From: Chlamydomonas reinhardtii
Lineage: Eukaryota > Chlorophyta > Chlorophyceae > Chlamydomonadales > Chlamydomonadaceae
DNA length: 64,000 nucleotides
Assembly (NCBI RefSeq): GCF_000002595.2
Contig: NC_057006.1
Span: 6,341,512 to 6,405,511 of the forward strand
Direction of reading: 5' to 3'
The translations under genes were made by a program, and so were the position numbers. Shown piece by piece: positions 10,806-21,630 of the stretch; the first letter of the stretch is position 1, and the number at the start of each line of letters is the position of its first letter. The notes beneath the pieces were generated by a model. It was not told where the DNA came from and did not search any database. It was given only the letters and a program-made list of their open reading frames with translations.

Positions 10806-13800
10806 TTAGTACGCGGCGTTGCCGGGCCAGCGCGGGAAGGGGATGACCTCGCGGATGTTGTCGAGGCCAGTGGCGAACAGGATGAGGCGCTCGAAGCCCA
10901 GGCCGAAGCCCGAGTGCGGCACGGTGCCGTAGCGGCGCAGGTCGAGGTAGCCCTCGTAGGCGGCCAGGTCCATGCCGCTCTCGCCTAGCCGGCGCTCCAG
11001 CACGTCCAGGCGGTCCTCACGTTGAGAGCCGCCGATCAACTCGCCCACCTGAGGTTAGGAAGAGGCAGGTGGCGCAAGCCGGTGAGCTATGTTTTTGAAG
11101 ATGGCAAATAGCCGCCAGGTTTAGGCCGTAAGGACGATACAGTGGCAATGCACAGAAGTGGTCTACAGCAATGGCACTGACGCCCGACCACCCGAGCCAG
11201 CACTCCCCACCGCCAAGCCATCTCTCCATCCGTTCTCTCCACGCTTCCCGTTTCCCCCTTCCGACCCGCAACCAGCCCCCGCCCCACCTTGGGCACCAGC
11301 ACGTCCATGGCCGCCACGGTCTTGTTGTCGTCGTTCAGGCGCATGTAGAACGCCTTGATCTCCTTGGGGTAGTTGTACACGATGACGGGCTGCTTGAAAA
11401 TCTCCTCAGTCAGGTAGCGCTCGTGCTCGGTCGACAGGTCGATGCCCCACTCCACCTTGAACTCGAACGACTTCTTGCCCTCCGCCACCACGCCCAGCAG
11501 CAGGTCAATCGCCTCCGTGTAGCTGATGCGCTTGAAGGGCGTGGACGCCACCTGCAGGCCGACATGGATGCGGGCGTCATGTAGGTGAGAGGACATCTAA
11601 TTTCCGTTGGGGCACGGCGGGGTGCGCATGCTTCTTGCGTCGTGCTTTTACGCAGGGCGCGTCCGCCGCTGCTCCAGCCTCTGCCCGGCTTGCTCTGCCC
11701 GCTGGTGCCTATGGCCCTGTGCACCCGCGCACCTGCTCCAGGCGCGCCAGTGCCGTGTTGTCCACCATCTTGTTGATGAACTCCAGGTCAGGCTTGCAGT
11801 TCTCCAGCAGGAACCTGAGGTGCGGGCAGGTGGTGGGCCGCAGGGCCAGGCATGTGAGAATGTGAGGTGGCGGCCCGCAGTTGGATGACGTATAGGTGCG
11901 GCTGAGGCAGGTGGTGAGAATGAGTGTGAGCAGGACATGAGAGAGAGTGCGCGCTGGCCCGTACGCGCGAGGTGCATGCGGCGCAGGATGCACTGGTATG
12001 TAGGAATGTTTGCCCTCAGAAGTCGATGAATCAGCAGCCCGCGAGCGCGTCGATTCGCCCACGGGAAATCTGTTCTCCAAGGTGATTAGAATTAAGAGTT
12101 CATCAGCGGGCATGCACGCAGCTTCGGCCTGAGTGGAATTATGCAGCTTCGTGATGTGAAGTGCCGTAGCAACCCCACGGAACAGGGACCATTTCTATGC
12201 GATGACATGCAATGTTGCAGGGAAGAGCAAGTCTCAGAAGTTGATAATCAGCAGCCCGTGAGCGCGTCGACTCGCCCACGGGAGATCTGTTCTCCAAGGT
12301 GAATAGAAATAAGACTTCATCACAGAAATGCCTACAAGGGCTGTTGCCTTGAGCTCTTGCCTGGCTTTGCTGCTGAGTAGATGCCACCCCCGACCCACCC
12401 CGCCCGCCCGGACCCCCACCCACTTGCAGCAGTAGCGCACGTAGTCCTCGGCGCACTGCATGTCGTCCTTCAGGTCGCAGAACGCCATCTCCGGCTCAAT
12501 CATCCAGAACTCCGCCAGGTGGCGCGCCGTAAAGCTGTACTCGGCGCGGAAGGTGGGGCCGAAGGTGTAGATGTTGGACAGCGCGCAGGCGTAGAACTCG
12601 CCCTGGGGTAGGGGGGTGGGCGAGATCACTCGTGTGGTACGGGTCTGGAACCACGTGAACGGTGTCGCAGCGTTGCCAAAAGCGCAGTCACATAGTGCGG
12701 TACGCGCCCTGACGTCAAACACTCCCAACTCCCCGTTTCCTTGTTCCCCGCCTCCAGGCCCGCACCGCAGCGCCTTGCTTCATGCCACACGCACACACCT
12801 GCAGCTGGCCGGACACGGTGAGGAAGGCGGGCTTGGAGAAGAAGTCCTCCTTATAGTCGGGGGTGCCGTCCGGCAGGCGCTTGATGCCGCCCACGATGCG
12901 GGAGCTGCACGGGGGGCGGTTGGGAGTAGGTGGGAGTAGGTAGGCATAACAGATGCGCATCAGCATGTGGTGGGCGCTCTGCCTCCTGACATCTGGCCTG
13001 CAGGATTGCAAGCCCATGACCGCCGACACTGCTGCATAATTCCCGCTTTCCACACCATTTGAGCCCGGTCCCCAGCTGACCAAGAAGCGACAGCCCCAGC
13101 CCTCACGGCTGTGCGCTGCCGGCCTCTTCCTTAGCTGCCTCCTTCGCGCAGTGCGCTTCGTCCCTCCCTATCCTCCGCTCTGCCTGACCTCACTGCTGCC
13201 GCCAGCCCCCATTGCTGTCGCTGCCTCCACTGCCGCCCGCTCTACGCGCTCACCCCTCCTCCAGCTTGGCCAGCTCCTCCTTGGCCTTCAGCAGCTTGTC
13301 CACGGCCGCCTTGGAGGCGGCGGCCAGCGACTTGTCCTCCTTGTTGGCAGCGGCAGCCTGGACCAGGCAGGTCAGGTGGTGAAGCAGGGGCGCAAGCTAT
13401 CAGCAAAAACCGGCAACATCTTGCTAAACCGGCAACACGGCTCCCGAGTTCAATCATTTCACGTCGACGTTTGCCACATCGCTGCTCTATCCCCTCCAAT
13501 CTTCACTCCGCCTTTCACCGGAGCCTGTCGCACCCGGCCCGTACAGTTTAATGCTGTTGCATTGCAATTAGGAAACATTACGCCCAGATCCTGCTCCCCT
13601 CTCGTGATTCAACCACTCCGTTCTCCATGAGCGCCAACCGCTCACCTCCGCATCCCCCCCCCGGCCCGGCCTCTCACCGCCTTGGCTGCCTTGACCTCCT
13701 CGCCGTGCGCCGCCACCTGCGCCTTGGCGGCCTCCAGCTCGGCCGGTGACACCGCCGGCGCGCCCTCGTGCTCCTTCATCTTGCCCAGCAGCGTGGTCAC

Positions 13801-15625
13801 CTGTGGAACAGCCACCAAGATAAACTCTGAGCCCCATAGCTGTAACCGGGCCAAAGTTACGTTCGATTGATTTGTTCCCGGCCTCCGCTTCGAGCTGTTT
13901 GCTGCTCCTCTCCTGGGTGATTACGCTCTTATGCAGGACCCCCTGAAGCGCGCCTTCCTCCAGCATCGCCTAGTCCACCTTTCCTTTCCCTGCGCCCCTT
14001 CGCCCGACCAGCTTCGCCAGCCCCGCCCCGCACACGCGCCTGGAACATCTCGCCGGCGCCCTCGCAGTCGGAGGCGGTGATGATGGGCGTGTGCACGTAC
14101 AGGAAGCCGTTCTCCTGGAAGAAGCGGTGTGTGGCAAAGGCCAGCGCGTTGCGGATGCGCGCCACGGCGCTGATGGTGTTGGAGCGCGGGCGCAGGTGCA
14201 TCTTCTCGCGCAGGAACTCGTACGTGGTCTTCTTCTTGGCAATGGGGTAGGTGGCGGCGTCCGAGGGGCCCACGTGCACGATCTTGGTGGCCTTCAGCTC
14301 CACGGCCTGAGGGAAACGCAAACGAGGGGCAGAGAGGGTGCAAGGGGGGGAGTGCTGGTTCGTTGCCGCGTTCACGTTTTGCATCTTCTCACGACTACAT
14401 GCATGTTGCAATCGTGTCCCGTAACCCTCCCAAACCGTGAGCATCGCCAACCGTGCAGCCCCAGCCCCAGCCCACAGACTGCCTTCAGCTCAAGGCCTGC
14501 ATCTGTGCGCCCCCCGCCCCCTCCATGTCTGCGCCCCACCTGCTTGGTGCCCTCAGGGGTGGCCTCCAGGTGGCCCTCCACCAGCACCGAGGTGCCGGTG
14601 GGCACCAGCGTCTTCAGGCCGCCTACCTCCTCCGCCACCTCCTTCGACACCATCACCTGCCGAGTTCAGCAATTGAACACGTGATGTTGGCGCCGCAGCT
14701 CAGACCTGCTGGGTCGTGGGAGGACCTGGTGTCCTGGCCCAGCCTTCGACCCAGGAGCAGGTACCGGAAGCCGTGTGCCCGCCTGCCCTCCTGGGATACC
14801 CCTCCCCCGCCTGCTCCTGCAGTGTGTACCAGAGAGCTGTGGACCCCAGCCCTCCGCCTGGCGCTCCGGGTATTTACCCCGGGTGCAGTCGGAGCCCTCC
14901 CCGCACCGCCCTGCTGTCCCCACCTGCAGGCTATCGAACATGGAGCCATCGTTGACCTCAAGGAAGCAGAAGGCACCCGCACCAGCCTCACGGCCGGTCT
15001 TCACCCAGCCACCCACGCGCAGCGTCTGGCCAACCTGCGACACCCCAGCATTGCAAGGCCAGCATCGTGTCATTACTCAGGTAAAGAAGAGAGCGACGAG
15101 GCCGACCGAAGCCGCCGTGAGATGGGCTTCCCGCACTTACCAGGCTCTTGCCCCCGTCCGCCGCGCCCAGGATAGTGTTAACAGCAGTCTTGTTGTATGA
15201 ACGCGAGTAAGGGTACACAGTGTCCAGCTGCTTCTCCTTCTCCTTCAGCGTCGCCTGTGTTTACGCGTGCACACGGTGATCGTGACGGCTCTGTCGCCAC
15301 ACCCCTCACCCAAAGGGCCGCTCAAATGTGCATTCAATATGGTTTAGTCTCAATTCACCTCCAGCTTGCTGATTTGAGCGCGCAGGGCCTCAACCTCGCT
15401 CGAGGTGCTTGAGCCAGAAGTCGACGCTTCCATGGTTTGGTGGGTGGTCGCCAGGCAGCGTGCAGGTTTATGAATGGAAGTGGGAGCTTTGCCAACGAAA
15501 GGAGTAATACGCGACGATGCAATCGAGCTGAGCCTGGAACTAGCTTTCTGGCTGGCAAAGCTATGCATATTCAACCCCTGGCCCACGGCAGTCAAACGTG
15601 ACAGCAAGGTGAAGGTCAAACGCAT
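10806..15625 (-). CDS. asparaginyl-tRNA synthetase (class II)
   Basis: The enzyme charges tRNA-Asn with asparagine. Twelve exons give 658 aa: 15625-15359, 15254-15141, 15034-14924, 14656-14540, 14306-14040, 13800-13678, 13357-13254, 12904-12799, 12602-12424, 11814-11733, 11551-11288, 11048-10806. The OB-fold anticodon-binding part ([20 protein letters not shown]) is followed by motif 1 ([16 protein letters not shown]), GAGEMFQVTTLL, the motif 2 region ([20 protein letters not shown]) and motif 3 ([10 protein letters not shown]). The first exon encodes about 65 Ser/Arg/Ala-rich residues, suggesting organelle or dual targeting. A charged, Ala/Lys/Glu-rich insert of about 70 residues sits between GAGEMFQVTTLL and the [16 protein letters not shown] block; from memory, plant AsnRS carry a similar insert. 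The intron after GAGEMFQ uses a GC donor. The start is the first true ATG. Confidence 0.95.
12015..12324. repeat. direct repeat pair inside an AsnRS intron
   Basis: Copies at about 12015-12107 and 12233-12324 lie 218 bp apart in the intron 12423-11815. Both begin CTCAGAAGT, share AATCAGCAGCCCG and GAGCGCGTCGA, and then CGCCCACGGGA and TCTGTTCTCCAAGGTGA, with scattered substitutions. They look like an old local duplication or two copies of one short dispersed repeat. Confidence 0.75.
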
Positions 15626-15970
15626 CAGCAAATCGCCTGTGAAACTTTGGCGGGCAGTGCTCAGGCATCAAAGCACAGGGCTCAGAATGGGGACTTCATG
15701 CCTGGTGTTCTGTGACTCCCCGCTGACATAGCAACACTCAATTTCTGCAAAGCATACACTTTCAAAACCGAGGGCAGCCCAGGCCGGCTCCCTTGTCATA
15801 GTCAGTGCAACACCGTTCGTGCGCTCGTGTCGCAGTAGAGTGTCAAGCTCCACAGCAACACGAACTTGCTGAATTTTCATTAGCACTGTAGACGGGGCCA
15901 ATTGAGTACACGAGGCCTTTGGGCGGACCTGTCTCGGAGATTGTCAGTGTCTGATTCTCTGCGCTGCACA
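15626..15970. promoter_or_regulatory. 345-bp bidirectional promoter region, AsnRS / SCLA1
   Basis: Only 345 bp separate the start codons of the AsnRS gene (-) and the succinyl-CoA ligase gene (+), so promoters and both 5' UTRs must share it. I see no clear TATA box or repeat. The small frames here have no family resemblance. Confidence 0.5.
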
Positions 15971-18821
15971 ATGTGGCGTCTTTTCCTTACTGCGGCTGGG
16001 TGAGGACCATTGAGATGGGCATGCAGGTTGAGCCTACGCTAGCAGGGCGGGCTGACCCTGGGCGATAGCTGACATCAATGTGTCGGCAGTCGAACACAAC
16101 CGAAACTCATTACGCTTGGCGGAATTACTTGCCGGGACATCCCCCCTCGCAGCTCGGCCAAATCTGAGTCTTCTGCACTTGCGGGCTTCGTGCGCGGCTT
16201 CGCTTCTCAGGTCCGTGCCGCAGTTCATGGAAGGGCACCGCTCGACCACCCCTAGTAGGAGGGGGGCGGCATTTTCATGCCTCAGACTGGGGCAATAGCC
16301 CCTGAGCTGCACAGCTAGGGTGTGTTACTGAAGGACACAGACAAGGCCGGATTGAAGTAGACCCACGTAGGCCAGCACTGGGACAGCTTTGTTGAGTACG
16401 GGTGTTTGGAACGCATTGTAACCACCCGACCCCGTGCGGCGCCATCCCGTATACACACAGGCGGCGCACAACCCAGCTGTGTTCGTTGACAAGAACACGA
16501 AGGTTATCTGCCAGGGCCTGACCGGCAAGAATGGAACCTTTCACACGGAACAGGTGCGCCCTAGTGATGCGACATGTCTCTCCACCCTTCTTCGGCCACC
16601 ACTGCGTTTGCGTGCAAGACTCTTGCGCTACCATGCTGTGCGGTACTCACACTGTAACCCTGCATCCTCACTTGCATACAGGCTATCGCCTACGGCACCC
16701 AAATGGTGAGGCTGTGGCCCGGGCAGCGCTGATGCGGAGTCGAGAGTCCATTCATGTCTGGGGAATTAGGCTTGGCTGTCCCGCAGCCAATGTGCCATAA
16801 TACTCAACGCACGCGAATGGCCGCGGCTAAGCGTCTTCGCATGCACACAGGTGGGCGGCGTGACACCCAAGAAGGGCGGCACCAGCCACCTGGGCCTCCC
16901 CGTGTTCAACACAGTGGCTGAGGCCAAGGCCGCCACCGGCTGCCACGCCACCGTCATCTACGTGCCGCCGCCCTTCGCGGCCAAGGCCATTCTGGAGGCT
17001 GTTGAGGCGGAGCTGGAGCTGGTGGTGTGCATCACCGAGGGCATCCCGCAGCACGACATGGTGCGGGGCGGGGGCGAAGGCGGAGACGAGGGGGCTGGGG
17101 CGCGCGGGTACTGGGACCAGAGCTTGGGGCAGAGGGCAACGTCGGCGTGCTGCTGACAGGCCCCGCGATTCCGGGCATGCAGTATGAGTCGGGCACAGCG
17201 TGCGATTGCAGGGATTACCCAGCGCGCGCTGCTGGTGCTGGTATGGCTGCGCTGCAGGTTCGCGTGAAGAAGGCGATGCAGGGCCAGACCAAGACGCGGC
17301 TCATAGGCCCCAACTGCCCCGGCATCATCAAGCCCGGAGAGTGTAAGATTGGCATCATGCCGGTGAGCGGCGGGGCCGGCAACGGGAGGGGTTAAGGCGG
17401 CAGGGGCCGAAGCAAGGCACGAGGTGACGAGGCGTGAGGGCTGGAGAGGGCTGCTGGAGAAAAGAGAGTTGTGGGTGAATTTCCGGATCTGCGACAGTGA
17501 ATGTTTCAGGCGCCACGCAACCACTCGCGTGTGCCAATATTTTGCGACGACGCACCTCACAGGGGTACATCCACACGCCGGGCAAGATTGGTATTGTCAG
17601 CCGCTCGGGGACGCTCACGTACGAGGTGAGAGCGGTCTGGCTGGTCCAAAAGCAGCAAATTACGGGCGGCTCTGCAGCTGCGGAATTCAACCAGGGCTCT
17701 ACACCGGCCTTGCATCACCAGCAGCCTATATCCCACCGTGTCTACAGCGCCCATGCTGCCGCACACGCGCCTGCACAATCCATGACCTCGCCCCCCGCCC
17801 GCGATGACGGTCATTTATCATCCCCCTCTACTGGGAGTGCCGCCCAGCGCACCTTCGGTTGGTCTTCAACGGGCCCCTCTTCTCCTTTCTGCGCCCTCCT
17901 TCCCGCCCCACCCCCTCCAGGCTGTGTTCCAGACCACCAACCAGGGCCTGGGCCAGTCCACGGTGGTGGGCATCGGCGGCGACCCCTTCAACGGCACCAA
18001 CTTCGTGGACTGCCTGGAGCGGTTCGTCAAGGACCCGCAGGTGCGGCGGTGGCGGTGGTGGGAGGTAGCCTGAGGCTGTGGGCCTCCGGAGCTAACGGAG
18101 TTCAACTAGTAGGCTTTGACGGGGTGATGATTGCGGAGTGCGTCCAGATAGGAATAGTTGTTGGGGGGTTGCATGGCGCTACGGTAACGGTCATGAGAGT
18201 TCGTGGTGGCATTTGGCAGAAGCAGTGATGGCCGATGTGCCGCCTCGCCCGGCTTAAACCTTGCGGCTCTTTGATGTTCTCTCGCAGACGGAGGGCATCA
18301 TCATGATTGGCGAGATCGGCGGCACGGCCGAGGAGGAGGCGGCCGAGTTCATCCGGAAGTCCGGGACTAAGAAGCCTGTGGTGTCCTTCATCGCCGGTGC
18401 GTAAACGCTGTGGTGCTAGCACGTCATTCCATCACACCACCTCTGCAATTGTTCTGCCCTAGCGTGCTTCTCGTAACTGCTTATTGCATGCACGTTTTCT
18501 CCCAAGCAACAGCAGATGCTGTACCACGTGGTAATACCACAGCAAGTCATCCGCAGTTTCCATATGCCATAGCCAACGTGTGCCCATGCATGCCTGCTGT
18601 GCTTATGCAAAAACGTCGCAATCCGTGCGCTTGTGTCCTCAGGTCTGACGGCGCCACCGGGGCGGCGCATGGGCCACGCCGGCGCCATCATCAGCGGCGG
18701 CAAGGGCACTGCCACCGACAAGATCAAGGCGCTGGAGGAGGCGGGCGTCACTGTCACCCGCTCGCCCGCGCAGATGGGCGTCACGATGATGCGCGTCATG
18801 AAGGAGCGCGGCCTGGCCTAA
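15971..18821 (+). CDS. SCLA1: succinyl-CoA ligase (synthetase), alpha subunit, mitochondrial
   Basis: This TCA-cycle enzyme subunit binds CoA and carries the phosphohistidine. Ten exons give 350 aa: 15971-15999, 16090-16210, 16461-16553, 16682-16705, 16851-17060, 17258-17362, 17563-17625, 17921-18040, 18288-18396, 18643-18821. The first two exons make a presequence with no acidic residue until the DIPPRS segment, starting [13 protein letters not shown] and ending FVRGFASQ. Conserved blocks are [90 protein letters not shown] and the active-site [13 protein letters not shown]. Exon 4 is a 24-nt microexon encoding eight residues (AIAYGTQM). The exon 1-2 assignment rests on phase, splice signals and presequence character; the rest is firm. 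Confidence 0.95.
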
Positions 18822-19717
18822 GCGGAGGCGACGGCCGCGGGGCGTTGGGTGTGGTGGGCTGGTGTGGCGACGGCTGCTAGGGTCAGAACTCAGAAGAGTT
18901 TCGGAGGATAGAACGCCGCCCGCCGCGTGAAAGCGGGTTGTATGCGGCTTCGACGGCTTTGCATAGTGGGCCGCTGGTCACTGACATGGAGTGCATGCTA
19001 AGGCGGTCTGTGCGCATAGGCGTGCGCATTACTGTACCGTACCGTCCCATCGCCACGCAGTGAAGAAATTCTTGGGTGCTGAGTCAGCTGAACCTAGTAG
19101 TAGGAGCTCTGACCGGACGTATTGACGGCAGGCGGTCTCTCACGGCTTAACAACCAGAAATAGCATGAGTATCCCTATCTTGTACGACCGGTATTGGGGG
19201 CGAGGTGTTTGGGTAAATTGGGTTGGTTCCATGGAGATAGGATGTAAGCGTATGGCAAGGCCTTCAAGTGCACTGCCACATAACAGTAAGGCCACCATGG
19301 TTGCTGATGTGGTGAGCAAGTGCGCCACGTGCTCGAAAAGCTAGCATGCAGATGAGGCGGAAAGGAGGGGCATGCACATGGCAGCGGCACCCCAGCCAAC
19401 CCCAGCCATGGCGGGAGGGCCCGGCAGAGGAAGATTGGAAAGCAGCATTCTTTATACACAAACGCACATTATTGCTGTAGCAACATGCATCACAAAGACT
19501 ACTGTAACAAGGGACTCTCGTCGCACCCAGGCTGTCGATACATCGCTGTCGTTTTGAACTAAAAGTGCCCGGAAGCGTGTCGTTGCGTTGTGTTTTGAAC
19601 TTTATCTAGGAAAATTTAAGACACTGAGCTCATAGCTTACAAAGACAGCGGCTCGGGGCACAGCGCTTGAAGCATAGCATTTTGGCCGGAGCGCCGCGCC
19701 TTCGGCGCTCGGTAGCC
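18822..19717. other. spacer between SCLA1 and the HMG/histone-fold gene
   Basis: It holds the SCLA1 3' UTR (a TGTAA at 19243-19247) and the promoter and 5' UTR of the following gene. The frame of the next gene extends upstream of its chosen ATG to 19667. No other gene is supported. Confidence 0.4.
19243..19247 (+). terminator. TGTAA polyadenylation signal, probable 3' end of SCLA1
   Basis: TGTAA is the usual Chlamydomonas polyadenylation signal. This is the first one downstream of the SCLA1 stop, about 420 bp away, a normal 3' UTR length for the genus. Confidence 0.5.
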
Positions 19718-20779
19718 ATGGCTCCCACGGCATATATGCTCTTCTGCAATCAGCATAGAGAATCCGTGCGCCAGCGGCTAGCAGCAGAGGGCCAGGAGAA
19801 GATAGCGGTGACGGTCGTGGCCAAGGAGGTGCGTGTTCCCGACGGTGTCTCGACTGTGTGGAGGCAGGTGTCGCGCCGGACAGCCCATGTGGCCAGGGGA
19901 AAGGAGTATTGGCGTGGACGACAGCAAGGGATGGGTTACGGCAGCGGCGCTCTAGCAAGGGGCTAGGGTGAGTCTGACTTGATGCTCCGTGCGCCCCTGT
20001 GTGCATAACGCAGCTGGGCCAAATATGGAAAGCTCTTACCGAGGAGGAAAAGGCCAAGTACCGGGCGCAAGCAGAGGAGCAGAAGCAGCAGCAACAGCAG
20101 CAACAAGCGGGCGACGGGAGCGAGACGCAAGGCGAGGGGAACGCGGAGGGGGGCCAGAGGGCTGGCAGCCCCGCCAAGGCTGCCGCTGCTGCTTCGCTAC
20201 CGGCGTCCTGGGTGCGCAAAGTGGTCAACCTGGACCCTGAAATCCAGCGCTGCTCCGGTGAGTCTCCGGCCTGCAACAAGCGAGTGATGCCGCAGCGGCG
20301 CGTTAGAAATTTAGGTACAATGCAATCAGAGGTCGGTGTACTGGGTGGTTCTCCGCGCTCCGGTGATAGCTGTGTTGCAAACCCTGCGTCCCGTCACCGC
20401 CTGGTCGCCACTGCCCTCGCCTCACTCCCGCGCTGCAGCTGAGGGCGTGCTGGCGCTGTCGGCGGCCGCGGAGGTGTTCCTGTCCGCCGTGTGCGCCAAG
20501 GCCACGGCGGCGGCGGCGGCAGGCAAGCGGCGCACGGTGCGCCTGGATGACATGGAGAAGTGCATTCGGGGCGACAAGCGGCTCATGGCCGCGGGCTTCA
20601 CCGCCGTCATCAACATGGTGTCGGCTGCAGCGGCCACAGAGGCGGAGGGCAAGGCTGCTGCGGTGGCTGCAGCGGGCGCGCCGCCGGGAAAAAAGCAAAA
20701 GGTGGACAAGGCCGCCGCACCGGCGGCAGGGGCGGATAAGCACAACAGCATTGAGAAGGCGTTTGGTATGGCGTCATGA
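19718..20779 (+). CDS. HMG-box protein fused to an NF-YC/POLE4-like histone fold
   Basis: Three exons (19718-19828, 20014-20257, 20439-20779) give 231 aa. Residues 1 to about 62 form an HMG box (AYMLFCNQHRESVR, then VAKELGQIWKALTEEEKAKY), a DNA-bending domain. A poly-Gln tract and a Gly/Glu/Ala linker follow. Residues about 100-185 match the CBF/NF-Y histone fold: LPASWVRKVVNLDPEIQ, then SAEGVLALSAAAEVFL, a KRRTVRLDDMEKCI strand-helix and a D-RL motif, closest in style to NF-YC, POLE4/Dpb3 or CHRAC subunits. An Ala-rich, Lys-containing tail (GKKQKVDK) could be a nuclear signal. The role is inferred: a nuclear chromatin or replication factor that may pair with another histone-fold protein. An in-frame start at 19667 would add basic residues before the box. 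I do not recall this domain pairing as standard. Confidence 0.85.
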
Positions 20780-21184
20780 GCTGCCGCCGCTGCAGGCCTG
20801 ATGGGCTTGATCAAGCGCAGACGCAAGGGTTAGAGGCTAGGACCAGAGCTGCTCCAAGTTGCACGTGCAAAGTGCTGCGGTCAAGGTGGCGGTAGTGCAC
20901 CTTGCTGTATGTGGCAGATGTTGGGTAGGACAAGGGCATGCACAGAGAGGTTGTTGCACCGTGGAGGCATGGTTTGGAAAGAGACATCGCAAGCAAAGGA
21001 AGGACTCAGATGCAAGTACAGGACACTTCCCATGACCCTATGCATCTAGCAGTGTTGAGGTGGATCCGGTAATGCCTAATGGAAGCTAGGGGCCTTCGCG
21101 GGTGCACCTCTCCAGCGCCACAGTACGTACGCAGTGTACGAGACAGGGGTACCTTAAGCATGAGGCATATCCGGTGCCGCTGTT

Positions 21185-21189
21185 TGTAA
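21185..21189 (+). terminator. TGTAA polyadenylation signal, HMG/histone-fold gene
   Basis: First plus-strand TGTAA after the stop codon at 20779, about 406 bp downstream. Confidence 0.45.
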
Positions 21190-21364
21190 GGCACTTGCAT
21201 CAGTTGTGAACCGGGCGTGGATCACATGCCTTCAGTGCCGCCACATGGCATTGTTTCATTACCGGGCTCTCAGGCAGCAGGGCCTGCATGGGTAGGCCGC
21301 CGCCGCTGGCGAGGCGGGCCCTAACCACGTTCTTGCAGAGGCTGAACAAGAAATGAGTTTTTCC

Positions 21365-21630
21365 CGTGCAAGCAGTGCTCGTATCTTCCATCTACACTGT
21401 AGAAATGTGCCCAAAATCCGCCGAAGGCGGAGAAAAAAATTTGGGTTTGGGTGCCGCGCATCTACGCAGGTGTAGACGTTTTTGGCCGGTTTTGGCGCAA
21501 AAATGGGGGAAGTGTAGACGTTTTGGGGGGCTTGGGGGCTTAAGTGTAGATGCCGCGGTCAGGGTCATCTACGCATGTGTAGATGCCAGGTGCCTGAGGG
21601 CATCTACAAGATACGAGCACTGCGTGCAAG
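21365..21630. mobile_element. hAT-like non-autonomous MITE with intact ends and 8-bp target duplication
   Basis: A 250-bp element (21373-21622) starts CAGTGCTCGTATCTT and ends with its exact reverse complement, a perfect 15-bp terminal inverted repeat. It is flanked on both sides by CGTGCAAG (21365-21372 and 21623-21630), an 8-bp target site duplication. An 8-bp duplication with ends beginning CAG is the signature of hAT transposons. The interior has no open frame and is full of small foldbacks: CATCTACGCAGGTGTAGACG at about 21459 and CATCTACGCATGTGTAGATG at about 21566. Perfect ends and duplication suggest recent insertion. It would need a transposase from elsewhere. Confidence 0.88.

Noticed and set aside
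13254-13800. Charged helical insert in AsnRS considered as a novel fusion domain
   Set aside because: As I remember, plant AsnRS enzymes have a comparable insert at the same place, so it is probably a family trait.
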